NCBI GenBank assembly: GCA_017617315.1
Contig: JAFZWM010000007.1
Location: forward strand, 149,680 to 213,679
From: Bacteroidaceae bacterium
GTDB lineage: Bacteria; Bacteroidota; Bacteroidia; Bacteroidales; Bacteroidaceae
DNA length: 64,000 bases
Direction: 5' to 3'
Under the pieces are notes generated by a model, which saw nothing but the letters and a program-made list of their open reading frames with translations, had not been told where the DNA came from and did not search any database. This document shows positions 34,270-42,421 of this stretch, one piece after another (positions within the stretch are counted from its first letter, which is position 1; each line of letters opens with the position of its first letter). A program made the position numbers and the translations under genes.

Positions 34270-34390
34270 CTTGCTTCCCCGTATCTTGAACGTACCTTCC
34301 CCGTAGCTACAACGTATCTTGAACGTATCCTGAACGAACCTTGAACGTACTCTGAACGTACCTTCCGGCTTACTTTCGGCTTACGTCCGG
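34270..34390. repeat. Eleven tandem 11-nt units (GTAyCTTGAAC family)
   Basis: The array reads as eleven consecutive 11-mers with no slip: CTTGCTTCCCC, GTATCTTGAAC, GTACCTTCCCC, GTAGCTACAAC, GTATCTTGAAC, GTATCCTGAAC, GAACCTTGAAC, GTACTCTGAAC, GTACCTTCCGG, CTTACTTTCGG, CTTACGTCCGG. The period is close to one DNA helical turn. No coding sense. Confidence 0.75.
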
Positions 34391-34612
34391 TTTGCAATTC
34401 CCTTACTACACCCTAATTATTCCCTTGCTTGCCTTTTACTTGAATCATTCTACAATCTTGCTACTCTATATCTTCCATACTGTAACAATATACTTTGCCT
34501 ATAACAATTCTCAGCTATCAAAAAAGATTGGGAATTGCAACTATTTCATTGTCAATTCCCAATCCAAAAGTTCAACATACAATTGTCAATTGTCCATTGT
34601 CAACTGTCCATT
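34391..34612. repeat. AT-rich spacer with a second heptad array
   Basis: An AT-rich stretch without genes up to about 34545, then decayed heptads (CAATTGT, CAATTGT, CCATTGT, CAACTGT, CCATTAT) running into the stop codon of cdd. An imperfect inverted repeat ATTGGGAATTG/CAATTCCCAAT lies near 34530-34562. Confidence 0.5.
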
Positions 34613-35081
34613 ATAGAGAAAACGAATAAGGCAGAAGCGATTTCATGCCGTCCTCGATAATCATCGTACCGTTTTTGCCGTAAAGCATCACGCGTATGTG
34701 CTTGCCGGCTCTTCTCTCTTCCTCCGAGATAACCTGACGGCAGCTTCCGCAAGGCGAGATAGGCTCGTCAATAAAGTCGCCGTTTGTATAGGCCGCTATG
34801 GCAATCTCGGCTATTCTGCTCTCCGGATGGTTTGCCGATGCGCTGAAGATTGCGGTACGTTCGGCACACAATCCCGACGGATAGGCCGCATTCTCCTGAT
34901 TGGCTCCGCATACAATCGTTCCGTCGGTAAGCCTTACAGCCGCTCCGACTTTAAATTTCGAATAAGGTGCATAACTACCATTTATCGCATTTTTTGCAGC
35001 TTCCACTAACTCTTGGTCGGCTTTTTTCAGCTCGTCCCAGTCGTAGATGTCAGCATTAAAAATGATACTTTTTTTTCTCAT
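34611..35081 (-). CDS. cdd: Cytidine deaminase
   Basis: Zinc enzyme converting cytidine and deoxycytidine to the uridine forms in pyrimidine salvage. Zinc and proton-transfer residues are in LCAERTA (Cys72, Glu74) and PCGSCRQ (Cys110, Cys113). 156 residues, homotetrameric class; the N-terminal 20 residues are longer than in the Bacillus enzyme, as usual in Bacteroidales. A -7 box TAATTTTG is at 35118-35111. Divergent from the glucosaminidase gene; its 3' end abuts a repeat array. Confidence 0.95.
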   Translation of the reverse strand: MRKKSIIFNADIYDWDELKKADQELVEAAKNAINGSYAPYSKFKVGAAVRLTDGTIVCGANQENAAYPSGLCAERTAIFSASANHPESRIAEIAIAAYTNGDFIDEPISPCGSCRQVISEEERRAGKHIRVMLYGKNGTMIIEDGMKSLLPYSFSL

Positions 35082-35110
35082 GTTTTTTCTGCTTAAAGAA
35101 TTTATTTATA

Positions 35111-35118
35111 CAAAATTA
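35111..35118 (-). promoter_or_regulatory. Probable -7 box for cdd
   Basis: Minus-strand TAATTTTG followed by TAT, about 30 nt before the start; no clear -33 element. Confidence 0.4.
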
Positions 35119-35152
35119 AGAAAAAAAATAAACGATATGCATTATTTTTAAT

Positions 35153-35160
35153 TATTTTTG
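35153..35160 (+). promoter_or_regulatory. Probable -7 box for the glucosaminidase gene
   Basis: TATTTTTG followed by CAG, 28 nt before the start; no clear -33 element. Confidence 0.45.
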
Positions 35161-35187
35161 CAGAATCTATGAAGTTTAACGGTTTTT

Positions 35188-36471
35188 ATGAGACATAAAA
35201 TACAAATACTATTCCTCGTATTGATATTTACTGGTGTGGCTGTCGCGCAGACAACTAAGAAGAATAGCACATATCAGGAATATATTGACAAATATAAATT
35301 CATAGCCGTAAGGCAAATGTACGAATACAATATCCCTGCCAGCATAACCATTGCGCAAGGCTTGTTCGAGAGCGGCGCGGGGCAGTCGAACCTTGCCAAG
35401 ATGAGCAACAATCATTTTGGCATAAAGTGCGGCGGAGACTGGACGGGCGAGAGCATCACATACGACGATGACTCCAAGGGCGAATGTTTCAGAAAATATG
35501 CTACCGTGCTCGAGAGCTATGAAGACCATTCAAAGTTTCTGAAAGGCCGTTCGCGATATGCCAAGCTGTTCGACCTCAAGCGTACCGACTACAAAGGATG
35601 GGCAAACGGTCTGAAGCAATGCGGATATGCCACAAACCCGAAATATGCCTCAATGCTCATAAATCTGATTGAACTTTACGAACTTGACAAACTCGACCAT
35701 ATCGAGTCGGCAAAGGAGATTGAGGAGGAGATGACAGGCGTTTCGGCTACAAACAACGAACAGTCGTCCTATTCTTTGGCAACATCATCGCCAAAGTTGC
35801 AGGAAACACAAGACCAGAAGCCTATTACCAATTACGAAGAAGCCAATCAGGGCTATGCTCGCGTAGGTGCTCAGAACACAACAAAGAATACTCCGCACAA
35901 GCCGCAGACAAGTCAGCACAAAACCGGCTCGTCGTGGAAGACTGCTATAAAGAACATCACCCAGTCTATGGTTCCGAAGACTTCTGGCGAGAAAACCGCC
36001 AAGACAACGACCAAGACGGCGGCAAAGCCTGCTGCTACTGCTACCGCATCGCACAGAGGCAAGAAAGATGCTCCAAAGGCTACGGTAAAAAGGACTGCAC
36101 CATCAGTCGATTTTACAGGCTCGGGCTTCGACCATACAATCTACAAAAACAACGACTGCTATTGCATCAAGGTCAAGAAGGGCGATACGTTCAGAAGTCT
36201 GGAGAAGAGCATGAAACGCTCGCGCTTCCTTCTGGCACGCGACAACGAGCTTCTTGGCGATGATGAGGAACTCGAGCCGGGCATGTTCATCTATCTCGAA
36301 AAGAAAAAGAATTCGTATTCGGGCACTCAGAAAGAATATGTCGTAAAGCCGAACGACTCGATGTATTCAATCTCACAACGCTTCGGCATCACCCTCAGCG
36401 CGCTCTACAAACTTAACGGAAAGGGCAGGGACTACACGCTCAGGGTGGGCGACGTTCTAAAACTGAAATAA
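35188..36471 (+). CDS. Exported glucosaminidase with two LysM domains
   Basis: Cell-wall hydrolase cutting N-acetylglucosaminyl bonds of peptidoglycan. Signal peptide to about residue 20 (AVAQ). The FlgJ/LytG-type glucosaminidase domain spans about 30-175 with the catalytic Glu61 in GLFESGAGQSNLA and the NHFGIKC motif. A Lys/Thr/Ala-rich linker (about 200-310) leads to two LysM-like modules (about 320-370, KVKKGDTFRSLEKS; about 378-427, VVKPNDSMYSISQRFG) for binding glycan. 427 residues. Single gene upstream of map. Confidence 0.93.
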   Translation: MRHKIQILFLVLIFTGVAVAQTTKKNSTYQEYIDKYKFIAVRQMYEYNIPASITIAQGLFESGAGQSNLAKMSNNHFGIKCGGDWTGESITYDDDSKGECFRKYATVLESYEDHSKFLKGRSRYAKLFDLKRTDYKGWANGLKQCGYATNPKYASMLINLIELYELDKLDHIESAKEIEEEMTGVSATNNEQSSYSLATSSPKLQETQDQKPITNYEEANQGYARVGAQNTTKNTPHKPQTSQHKTGSSWKTAIKNITQSMVPKTSGEKTAKTTTKTAAKPAATATASHRGKKDAPKATVKRTAPSVDFTGSGFDHTIYKNNDCYCIKVKKGDTFRSLEKSMKRSRFLLARDNELLGDDEELEPGMFIYLEKKKNSYSGTQKEYVVKPNDSMYSISQRFGITLSALYKLNGKGRDYTLRVGDVLKLK

Positions 36472-36557
36472 AGGATAACTTGCAGAGACGGCTATTTGCA
36501 ATCGGCAAATCTTGGCATTTTTTATGCCATAGAACAGCAAAAGATTAAAAAAACAAC

Positions 36558-36565
36558 TATCTTTG
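36558..36565 (+). promoter_or_regulatory. Probable -7 box for map
   Basis: TATCTTTG followed by CAG, 21 nt before the chosen ATG at 36587. It overlaps the TTG (36563) that would be the longest possible start, which argues against that start. Confidence 0.5.
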
Positions 36566-36586
36566 CAGCTGAAAATAATTTTAGAG

Positions 36587-37447
36587 ATGTTTTTAAAGAA
36601 AAATCCAAGAAATTGGCATGTGAAAAAAGGTCAGGAACTGACCGAGATGGATAAGAGAATACTTTTTTGGCAGAACAAAGGTGCGCTCGTTCCAACAAGA
36701 GAACTTATAAAAACTCCGGAACAGATTGAGGGAATCCGACGCGCAGGCGTTATAAACACGGCTGTCCTCGATCTTGTTGCCGAAAAGATACATGCCGGAA
36801 TGTCTACTCTCGAAATAGACAATCTGGTTCACGATTTCACGGTATCGCATGGCGCAATTCCGGCCTGCCTTAATTACGAAGGCTTTCCGAAGAGTTGCTG
36901 CACATCTATCAACGAGGTGGTTTGCCACGGCATTCCTTGCGAGGAAGATGTGCTCGAAGAGGGCGATATCATCAACGTTGATTGCACAACGATTCTCGAC
37001 GGATATTTCGCCGATGCAAGCCGAATGTTCATCATCGGCAAGACTTCGCCCGAGAAGGAGAAACTTGTCCGCGTAGCGAAAGAATGTCTCGACGTAGGCA
37101 TGGAGGCCTGCAAGCCATACTGTTTCGTTGGCGATATTGGCAATGCCATCGCAAAGCACGCTCACAAAAACGGCTTTACCGTGGTGAGAGACCTCTGCGG
37201 TCATGGCTGCGGATGCGAGTTCCACGAAGACCCAGACGTTGAGCACTACGGCCGGAAGGGTACGGGTATGTTGCTCGTTCCGGGAATGACATTCACCATC
37301 GAGCCGATGATTAACATGGGCACATACGAGGTGTTCATCGATGAGGCTGACGGCTGGACGGTCGTAACAGAAGATGAACTGCCAAGCGCACAGTTCGAGC
37401 ATCATTTCTTAATGACCGAGAATGGTCTTGAAATTCTAACACATTAG
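36587..37447 (+). CDS. map: Type I methionine aminopeptidase
   Basis: Removes the initiator methionine from new proteins. Metal ligands are visible: NVDCTTILDGYFADASR (two Asp), CGHGCGCEFHEDP (His), FTIEPM (Glu) and SAQFEHHF (Glu). I start at ATG 36587 (MFLKKNPRNWHVKKGQ) because the earlier TTG lies in the promoter. 286 residues, with the 40-residue N-terminal extension typical of Bacteroidales. The usual GGHGVG is CGHGCGCEF here, a cysteine-rich variant. Followed 15 nt later by tsaD. Confidence 0.95.
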   Translation: MFLKKNPRNWHVKKGQELTEMDKRILFWQNKGALVPTRELIKTPEQIEGIRRAGVINTAVLDLVAEKIHAGMSTLEIDNLVHDFTVSHGAIPACLNYEGFPKSCCTSINEVVCHGIPCEEDVLEEGDIINVDCTTILDGYFADASRMFIIGKTSPEKEKLVRVAKECLDVGMEACKPYCFVGDIGNAIAKHAHKNGFTVVRDLCGHGCGCEFHEDPDVEHYGRKGTGMLLVPGMTFTIEPMINMGTYEVFIDEADGWTVVTEDELPSAQFEHHFLMTENGLEILTH

Positions 37448-37462
37448 TATTTAAAGGCAAAA

Positions 37463-38491
37463 ATGGATTCAGAGCATATTTATATATTAGGAATAGAATC
37501 AAGCTGCGACGATACTTCGGCTGCCGTCTTGCGCGACGGCGTGTTGCTGAGCAACGTTACGGCATCGCAGGCTGTACACGAGGCTTATGGAGGCGTAGTT
37601 CCTGAGCTTGCTTCGAGAGCACATCAGCAGAATATCGTTCCTGTCGTCGATCAGGCTCTTAAGAAGGCCGGGATAACAAAAGAGCAACTGAATGCAGTTG
37701 CTTTCACTCGCGGTCCGGGCTTGATGGGCTCTCTGCTTGTTGGCGTATCTTTTGCCAAGGGCTTTGCCCGCGGACTTAACATTCCGCTAATCGACGTGAA
37801 CCATTTGCAGGGACATATCCTTGCGCATTTCATAAAGGAGAGCGATGACGACCAGAATCATCCGCCTTTCCCATTCCTTTGCCTTTTGGTTTCTGGCGGA
37901 AATTCGCAGATTGTAAAGGTAAATAGCTACAAGGATATGGAAATCCTCGGCCAGACCATCGACGATGCTGCTGGCGAGGCTATCGACAAGTGCTCAAAGG
38001 TGATGGGACTCGGCTATCCGGGCGGCCCGATAATCGACCGTTTGGCTCGTCAGGGCAACCCCGAGGCTTATTCGTTCGCAAAGCCTCAGATTCCGGGCTA
38101 TGACTACAGCTTCAGCGGTCTGAAGACATCGTTCCTTTATTCTCTCCGCGAATGGATGCAGGACGATCCTGACTTCATCGAGCATCACAAGGAAGATCTT
38201 GCAGCATCGCTCGAGCGTACAATCGTAGATATCCTTATGGCAAAGCTCCGCAAGGCCGTGAAGGATACGAAAATCAAGCATGTGGCTGTTGCCGGAGGCG
38301 TATCGGCTAACAACGGATTGCGAAATGCCTTCCACGAACATGCCGACAAGTACAAGTGGAATATTTACATACCAAAGTTCGGATATACTACAGATAATGC
38401 CGCAATGATTGGCATAACAGGATATTTTAAATATCTCGACAAGGATTTCTGTAGCATCGACAAACCGGCTTATTCAAGAGTAACAATATAA
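37463..38491 (+). CDS. tsaD: tRNA N6-adenosine threonylcarbamoyltransferase
   Basis: Catalytic subunit that makes t6A at position 37 of ANN-decoding tRNAs together with TsaB and TsaE. ASKHA-type fold; start GIESSCDDTSAAVL, metal-binding His pair in NHLQGHILAHF, VSGGNSQIV, and the C-terminal VAGGVSANNGLR. 342 residues, complete. Partner genes are not in the window. Two nucleotides separate it from the CinA-type gene. Confidence 0.97.
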   Translation: MDSEHIYILGIESSCDDTSAAVLRDGVLLSNVTASQAVHEAYGGVVPELASRAHQQNIVPVVDQALKKAGITKEQLNAVAFTRGPGLMGSLLVGVSFAKGFARGLNIPLIDVNHLQGHILAHFIKESDDDQNHPPFPFLCLLVSGGNSQIVKVNSYKDMEILGQTIDDAAGEAIDKCSKVMGLGYPGGPIIDRLARQGNPEAYSFAKPQIPGYDYSFSGLKTSFLYSLREWMQDDPDFIEHHKEDLAASLERTIVDILMAKLRKAVKDTKIKHVAVAGGVSANNGLRNAFHEHADKYKWNIYIPKFGYTTDNAAMIGITGYFKYLDKDFCSIDKPAYSRVTI

Positions 38492-38493
38492 CC

Positions 38494-38994
38494 ATGGATA
38501 TAGAAATTAAAGCTATAAGCAAGGAGGTAAACCTGCTGTTGTGGAAGAACGACGAGACTCTTTCTACAGCCGAAAGCTGTACAGGCGGAATGATTTCGAG
38601 CGCAATTACTACTTGCCCGGGAAGCTCTCACTTCTTCAAGGGCGGAGTAATAAGCTATACAAACGAGATTAAGATTAACGTCTTGGGTGTAAGACAGGAA
38701 ACAATCGACAAATATACCGAAGTGAGCGAACAGACAGCCAGAGAGATGGTTGAGGGCGTTCGCCGTCTGATGGATACAACCTACGGCGTTGCCGTAACGG
38801 GATATGCAGGCCCCGGCGGCGGAACGGCAGAAAATCCTGTCGGAACAGTCTGGATTGCCGTTGGCGACCAGTATGATGTCATCGTCCGCAAGCTTGAGGA
38901 TAACGATGGTAGGGAAAAGAACATGGCAAGAGCGGCATCGGTTGCGCTTACAATGTTAAAAGAATTGTTGATAAGTCGTCAAAAAGAGGACTGA
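38494..38994 (+). CDS. CinA C-terminal-type nicotinamide-nucleotide amidase (PncC)
   Basis: Deamidates NMN to nicotinic acid mononucleotide in the pyridine nucleotide cycle, by family. The domain is recognised from STAESCTGGMISSAIT, TGYAGPGGGT and NPVGTVWIAVG. At 166 residues it is the stand-alone amidase domain without the N-terminal MoeA/CinA part. 2 nt after tsaD, so co-transcribed. Confidence 0.9.
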   Translation: MDIEIKAISKEVNLLLWKNDETLSTAESCTGGMISSAITTCPGSSHFFKGGVISYTNEIKINVLGVRQETIDKYTEVSEQTAREMVEGVRRLMDTTYGVAVTGYAGPGGGTAENPVGTVWIAVGDQYDVIVRKLEDNDGREKNMARAASVALTMLKELLISRQKED

Positions 38995-39016
38995 GATTCA
39001 AATATTTGCTGAATTA

Positions 39017-39048
39017 TTTGGATATTTGAAAAAAAACATATAATTTTG
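39017..39048 (+). promoter_or_regulatory. Promoter of the rpmB-rpmG-DUF4295 unit
   Basis: TTTG (39017-39020), 20-nt spacer, TAATTTTG (39041-39048) followed by CAC: full consensus, 50 nt before rpmB. Confidence 0.75.
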
Positions 39049-39097
39049 CACCCTGTTTGAGATAGACTCATGTTGAAACTATAAAAATAGATATAAA

Positions 39098-39358
39098 ATG
39101 TCAAAAATTTGTCAAATTACAGGTAAGAAGGCTATGATTGGCAACAATGTTGCGCACTCAAAGCTTAGAACTAAGAGAACATTTGACGTGAACTTGTTCA
39201 CTAAGAAGTTCTACTATGTAGAGCAGGATTGCTGGATTAGCTTGAACATCAGTGCTGCAGGCCTTCGTTTGATTAACAAGGTAGGTCTTGACGCTGCTTT
39301 GAAGGAAGCTGTATCTAAGGGCTATTGTGATTGGAAAAGCATTAAAGTAATCGCTTAA
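39098..39358 (+). CDS. rpmB: 50S ribosomal protein L28
   Basis: bL28 of the large ribosomal subunit. [21 protein letters not shown] and [14 protein letters not shown] are typical; 86 residues. First gene of a three-gene ribosomal unit. Confidence 0.97.
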   Translation: MSKICQITGKKAMIGNNVAHSKLRTKRTFDVNLFTKKFYYVEQDCWISLNISAAGLRLINKVGLDAALKEAVSKGYCDWKSIKVIA

Positions 39359-39377
39359 AAAGTAAGGAGGAAGACTT

Positions 39378-39566
39378 ATGGCAAAGAAAGCTAAAGGAAA
39401 CAGAGTTCAGGTAATTCTTGAATGTACTGAAATGAAGGAGAGCGGCCTTCCAGGCACTTCTCGCTACATCACTACAAAGAACAGAAAGAATACTCCAGAG
39501 AGATTGGAGCTTAAGAAGTATAATCCTATCCTTAAGAGAGTTACAGTTCACAAGGAAATTAAGTAA
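39378..39566 (+). CDS. rpmG: 50S ribosomal protein L33
   Basis: bL33, 62 residues: [17 protein letters not shown] then [20 protein letters not shown] and [15 protein letters not shown]. The zinc cysteine pairs of the C+ paralogue are absent, so this is the C- form. A probable weak SD (AAGGAGG) lies 13 nt before the ATG. 19 nt after rpmB. Confidence 0.97.
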   Translation: MAKKAKGNRVQVILECTEMKESGLPGTSRYITTKNRKNTPERLELKKYNPILKRVTVHKEIK

Positions 39567-39585
39567 TTTTTGAAACTATAACAAA

Positions 39586-39744
39586 ATGGCAAAGAAAGTA
39601 GTTGCAACCCTTCAGACTGGTAAGAAAGAGGGTCGTTCATATACAAAGGTCATCAAGATGGTTAAGTCACCTAAGACTGGTGCTTACGTTTTTGATGAGC
39701 AGATGGTTCCTAACGAGGCTGTTAAGGATTTCTTTAAGAAATAA
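39586..39744 (+). CDS. DUF4295 small basic protein
   Basis: A 52-residue basic protein starting MAKKVVATLQTGKKEGRSYT and ending EAVKDFFKK. DUF4295 proteins follow L28 and L33 throughout Bacteroidetes, which suggests a ribosome-linked role; the function has not been shown as far as I know. 19 nt after rpmG and closed by the terminator at 39763. Confidence 0.9.
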   Translation: MAKKVVATLQTGKKEGRSYTKVIKMVKSPKTGAYVFDEQMVPNEAVKDFFKK

Positions 39745-39762
39745 TAACAATAACATACCATC

Positions 39763-39799
39763 AAAGGCCTTCCCTATGCAATATGGGGAAGGCTTTTTT
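39763..39799 (+). terminator. Terminator of the ribosomal protein unit
   Basis: AAAGGCCTTCCC (39763-39774) pairs with GGGGAAGGC (39785-39793) followed by TTTTTT. Confidence 0.75.
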
Positions 39800-39843
39800 A
39801 GTTTTTTTAGCAAATAGTTTTTCGTTATTTCAGTTTCTTGTTA

Positions 39844-39851
39844 TATCTTTG
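39844..39851 (+). promoter_or_regulatory. Probable -7 box for ftsY
   Basis: TATCTTTG, with TTTT 21 nt upstream, 21 nt before the ftsY ATG. Confidence 0.45.
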
Positions 39852-39872
39852 TAGACTAAAATAATATGCTTT

Positions 39873-40838
39873 ATGGGATTTTTTAGTTTTTTCAGTAAGG
39901 ATAAGAAGGAAACGTTGGACAAAGGTCTGTCTAAGACCAAAAACAGTTTCTTCGATAAGCTTACGCGTGCGGTTGTAGGAAAGAGCAAGGTCGATGACGA
40001 CGTGCTCGATAACTTGGAGGAGGTGCTTATTACTTCAGATGTCGGAGTTGATACGACGCTGAAGATTATCAAGCGCATTGAGGAGCGTGTGGCTCGCGAC
40101 AAATATGTTGGCACCGAGGAACTTGGAAACGTTCTTCGCGAGGAAATTGCCGACCTCCTTTCTGAAAACAATACTTCGGATGTCGAGGGCTTCAATCTTT
40201 CTGAATCAACTAAGCGTCCTTATGTCATTCTTGTTGTAGGAGTGAACGGCGTTGGCAAGACAACTACAATCGGAAAACTCGCAGCACAGTTCAAGAAGGC
40301 TGGACTGAATGTATATCTTGGTGCTGCCGATACTTTCCGCGCAGCTGCCGTTGAGCAGTTGTGCATCTGGGGCGAGCGCATAGGCTGTCCGGTAATCAAG
40401 CAGCAGATGGGTGCCGACCCGGCTTCTGTTGCGTTCGATACGCTCAGCTCTGCCGTGGCAAATAATGCCGATGTGGTTATAATCGACACGGCCGGTCGTC
40501 TGCACAACAAGATAAATCTGATGAACGAGCTTACAAAGATTAAAAACGTTATGAAGAAGGTTGTCGACGACGCTCCAAACGAGGTGCTTCTTGTTCTCGA
40601 CGGCTCAACAGGTCAGAATGCCTTCTCTCAGGCAGAACAGTTCTCAAAGGCAACCGAGGTTACATCGCTTGCCATAACAAAGTTGGACGGAACAGCCAAG
40701 GGCGGTGTCGTTATCGGCATTTCCGACCAGCTAAAAGTGCCGGTCAAGTACATCGGTCTTGGCGAGGGCATTGATGATTTGCAGCCATTTAACAAGAAGG
40801 AGTTTGTCGATTCCCTTTTCGGAGGTCATTCTTTATGA
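39873..40838 (+). CDS. ftsY: Signal recognition particle receptor FtsY
   Basis: SRP-type GTPase at the inner membrane that receives ribosomes making membrane proteins. Short amphipathic N-terminus MGFFSFFSKDKKE, helical N domain, then the G domain with GVNGVGKTTT (about residue 121), DTFRAAA, DTAGR and TKLDGTAKGG. 321 residues; the long acidic A domain of E. coli is missing, as usual in this phylum. Overlaps rimO by four bases (ATGA). Confidence 0.97.
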   Translation: MGFFSFFSKDKKETLDKGLSKTKNSFFDKLTRAVVGKSKVDDDVLDNLEEVLITSDVGVDTTLKIIKRIEERVARDKYVGTEELGNVLREEIADLLSENNTSDVEGFNLSESTKRPYVILVVGVNGVGKTTTIGKLAAQFKKAGLNVYLGAADTFRAAAVEQLCIWGERIGCPVIKQQMGADPASVAFDTLSSAVANNADVVIIDTAGRLHNKINLMNELTKIKNVMKKVVDDAPNEVLLVLDGSTGQNAFSQAEQFSKATEVTSLAITKLDGTAKGGVVIGISDQLKVPVKYIGLGEGIDDLQPFNKKEFVDSLFGGHSL

Positions 40839-42139
40839 AACGTAACACAGTTGATATAATAAGTCTGGGCTGTTCGAAGAATCTTGTCGATTCGGAGAAA
40901 CTTATGCGCCAGCTCAAGAATTACGGCTATCGTGTGACACACGATTCTGACAATCCGCAGGGAGAGATAGCCGTGATAAACACATGCGGATTCATCGGCG
41001 ATGCAAAGGAAGAGTCTGTAAACATGATTCTTGAGTTCTGTCAGGCAAAGGAAGAGGGCAGACTGAAGAAACTGTATGTTATGGGCTGCCTTTCTGAAAG
41101 ATATTTTGAAGAGTTGAAGCAGGAAATCCCTCAGGTTGACAAGTTTTACGGAAAGTTTAACTGGACAAACCTGCTTGAGGATTTGGGCAAGGAATACAAG
41201 CACGAACTGCGCAACGAACGTGTTCTTACAACCCCATCGCACTACGCATATCTGAAGATTTCGGAAGGTTGCGACCGTCATTGCGCTTATTGTGCTATCC
41301 CGATAATCACGGGCGCGCATCAGTCTCGCCCAATCGAGGATATTCTCGACGAGGTTAGAACGCTTGTGGCAGAAGGCGTTTGCGAGTTTCAGGTAATTGC
41401 CCAGGAACTGACATACTACGGCATCGACCTGTATCACGAGCAGAAGATTGCCGAGCTCATAGAACGAATTTCTGAAATAGATGGCGTAAAGTGGATAAGG
41501 CTTCACTACGCATATCCGGCACATTTTCCGGAAGATTTGTTCAGAGTTATGCGCGAGAAAGACAATGTGTGCAAGTATATGGACATCGCGCTTCAGCACA
41601 TAAGCGACAACATGCTTACGAGAATGAAGCGAAATGTAACCAAGCAGCAGACATACGACTTGATAACCAAGTTCCGCGAGCAAGTTCCTGGACTGACTCT
41701 CAGAACAACATTGATGGTCGGCTTCCCGGGCGAAACAGAGGAGGATTTCGAAGAACTGAAGGAATTTGTCCGCTGGGCGCGCTTCGACAGGATGGGAGCT
41801 TTCGCCTATTCGGCCGAAGAGGGAACTTTCTCTGGCGAGAACTACGAGGATGATGTTCCTGAAGATGTGAAGCAGAGACGCCTTGACGAGTTGATGGCTA
41901 TTCAGCAGGAAATATCTGCCGAACTCAACGAGAAGAAAGTCGGAAATACTTACAAGGTTATAATCGACCGTCTTGAAGGCGACTACTACATTGGTAGAAC
42001 GCAATACGACTCGCCAGATGTTGATACCGAGGTGCTGATAAAGTCGGAAGGTAACGATTTGGAGACTGGAAAATTCTATAATGTACACATAACATCTGCC
42101 GACGATTTCGATTTGTACGGCAATGTTGAAAAACTTTAG
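40835..42139 (+). CDS. rimO: Ribosomal protein S12 methylthiotransferase
   Basis: Radical-SAM enzyme that methylthiolates an aspartate of ribosomal protein S12. N-terminal UPF0004 domain with cluster cysteines in SLGCSKN, NTCGFIG and MGCLSERY; radical SAM cluster in CDRHCAYCAIP (Cys146, 150, 153); C-terminal TRAM domain. The SLGCSKNLVDSE motif separates RimO from MiaB. 434 residues, translationally coupled to ftsY. Confidence 0.97.
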   Translation: MKRNTVDIISLGCSKNLVDSEKLMRQLKNYGYRVTHDSDNPQGEIAVINTCGFIGDAKEESVNMILEFCQAKEEGRLKKLYVMGCLSERYFEELKQEIPQVDKFYGKFNWTNLLEDLGKEYKHELRNERVLTTPSHYAYLKISEGCDRHCAYCAIPIITGAHQSRPIEDILDEVRTLVAEGVCEFQVIAQELTYYGIDLYHEQKIAELIERISEIDGVKWIRLHYAYPAHFPEDLFRVMREKDNVCKYMDIALQHISDNMLTRMKRNVTKQQTYDLITKFREQVPGLTLRTTLMVGFPGETEEDFEELKEFVRWARFDRMGAFAYSAEEGTFSGENYEDDVPEDVKQRRLDELMAIQQEISAELNEKKVGNTYKVIIDRLEGDYYIGRTQYDSPDVDTEVLIKSEGNDLETGKFYNVHITSADDFDLYGNVEKL

Positions 42140-42142
42140 AAC

Positions 42143-42418
42143 GTGAATAACAAGGAATTCATAACAGAAATGGCCAATCGGTTGGGCTACAGCGCGAAGG
42201 ATGCTGCCGAGTTGCAGAAATCCTTCACCGAGGAGTTTGCCGAGAAACTGATTTCTGAATCATCCATAACAGTACCGAATTTCGGAACATTCGAAGTCAA
42301 GAAAAAGAAGGAAAGGATAATCGTCAACCCAACAAGCAAGGAGCGGATGCTTGTTCCGCCAAAGCTCGTGGTTGGCTTCAAACCTTATCCTTCGGTGAAA
42401 ATAAAATTCAAAAAATAA
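42143..42418 (+). CDS. HU-family DNA-binding protein
   Basis: A 91-residue HU/IHF-type protein with GTG start at 42143, 3 nt after rimO. It keeps the core NFGTFEVKKKKERIIVNPTSKERMLVPPKLVVGFKPYPSVKIK, but the N-terminal part (MNNKEFITEMANRLGYSAKDA) is closer to the divergent Bacteroidales HU group than to the general HU at 2219. 3 nt separate it from the next, fused HU gene, so the two are expressed together and could form a heterodimer. Confidence 0.9.
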   Translation: MNNKEFITEMANRLGYSAKDAAELQKSFTEEFAEKLISESSITVPNFGTFEVKKKKERIIVNPTSKERMLVPPKLVVGFKPYPSVKIKFKK

Positions 42419-42421
42419 AAA

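Noticed and set aside
34091..34306. 71-codon ORF between the GH3 and cdd genes
   Set aside because: It is a translation of the heptad repeat, giving a periodic peptide (NSQLSTVNCELS); no start context.
34187..34390. CRISPR-like array
   Set aside because: Units are only 7 and 11 nt, without spacers and without cas genes; these are plain tandem repeats.
40826..42088. 420-codon ORF on the minus strand
   Set aside because: Antisense of rimO, whose radical SAM motifs are intact. No independent promoter or family match.
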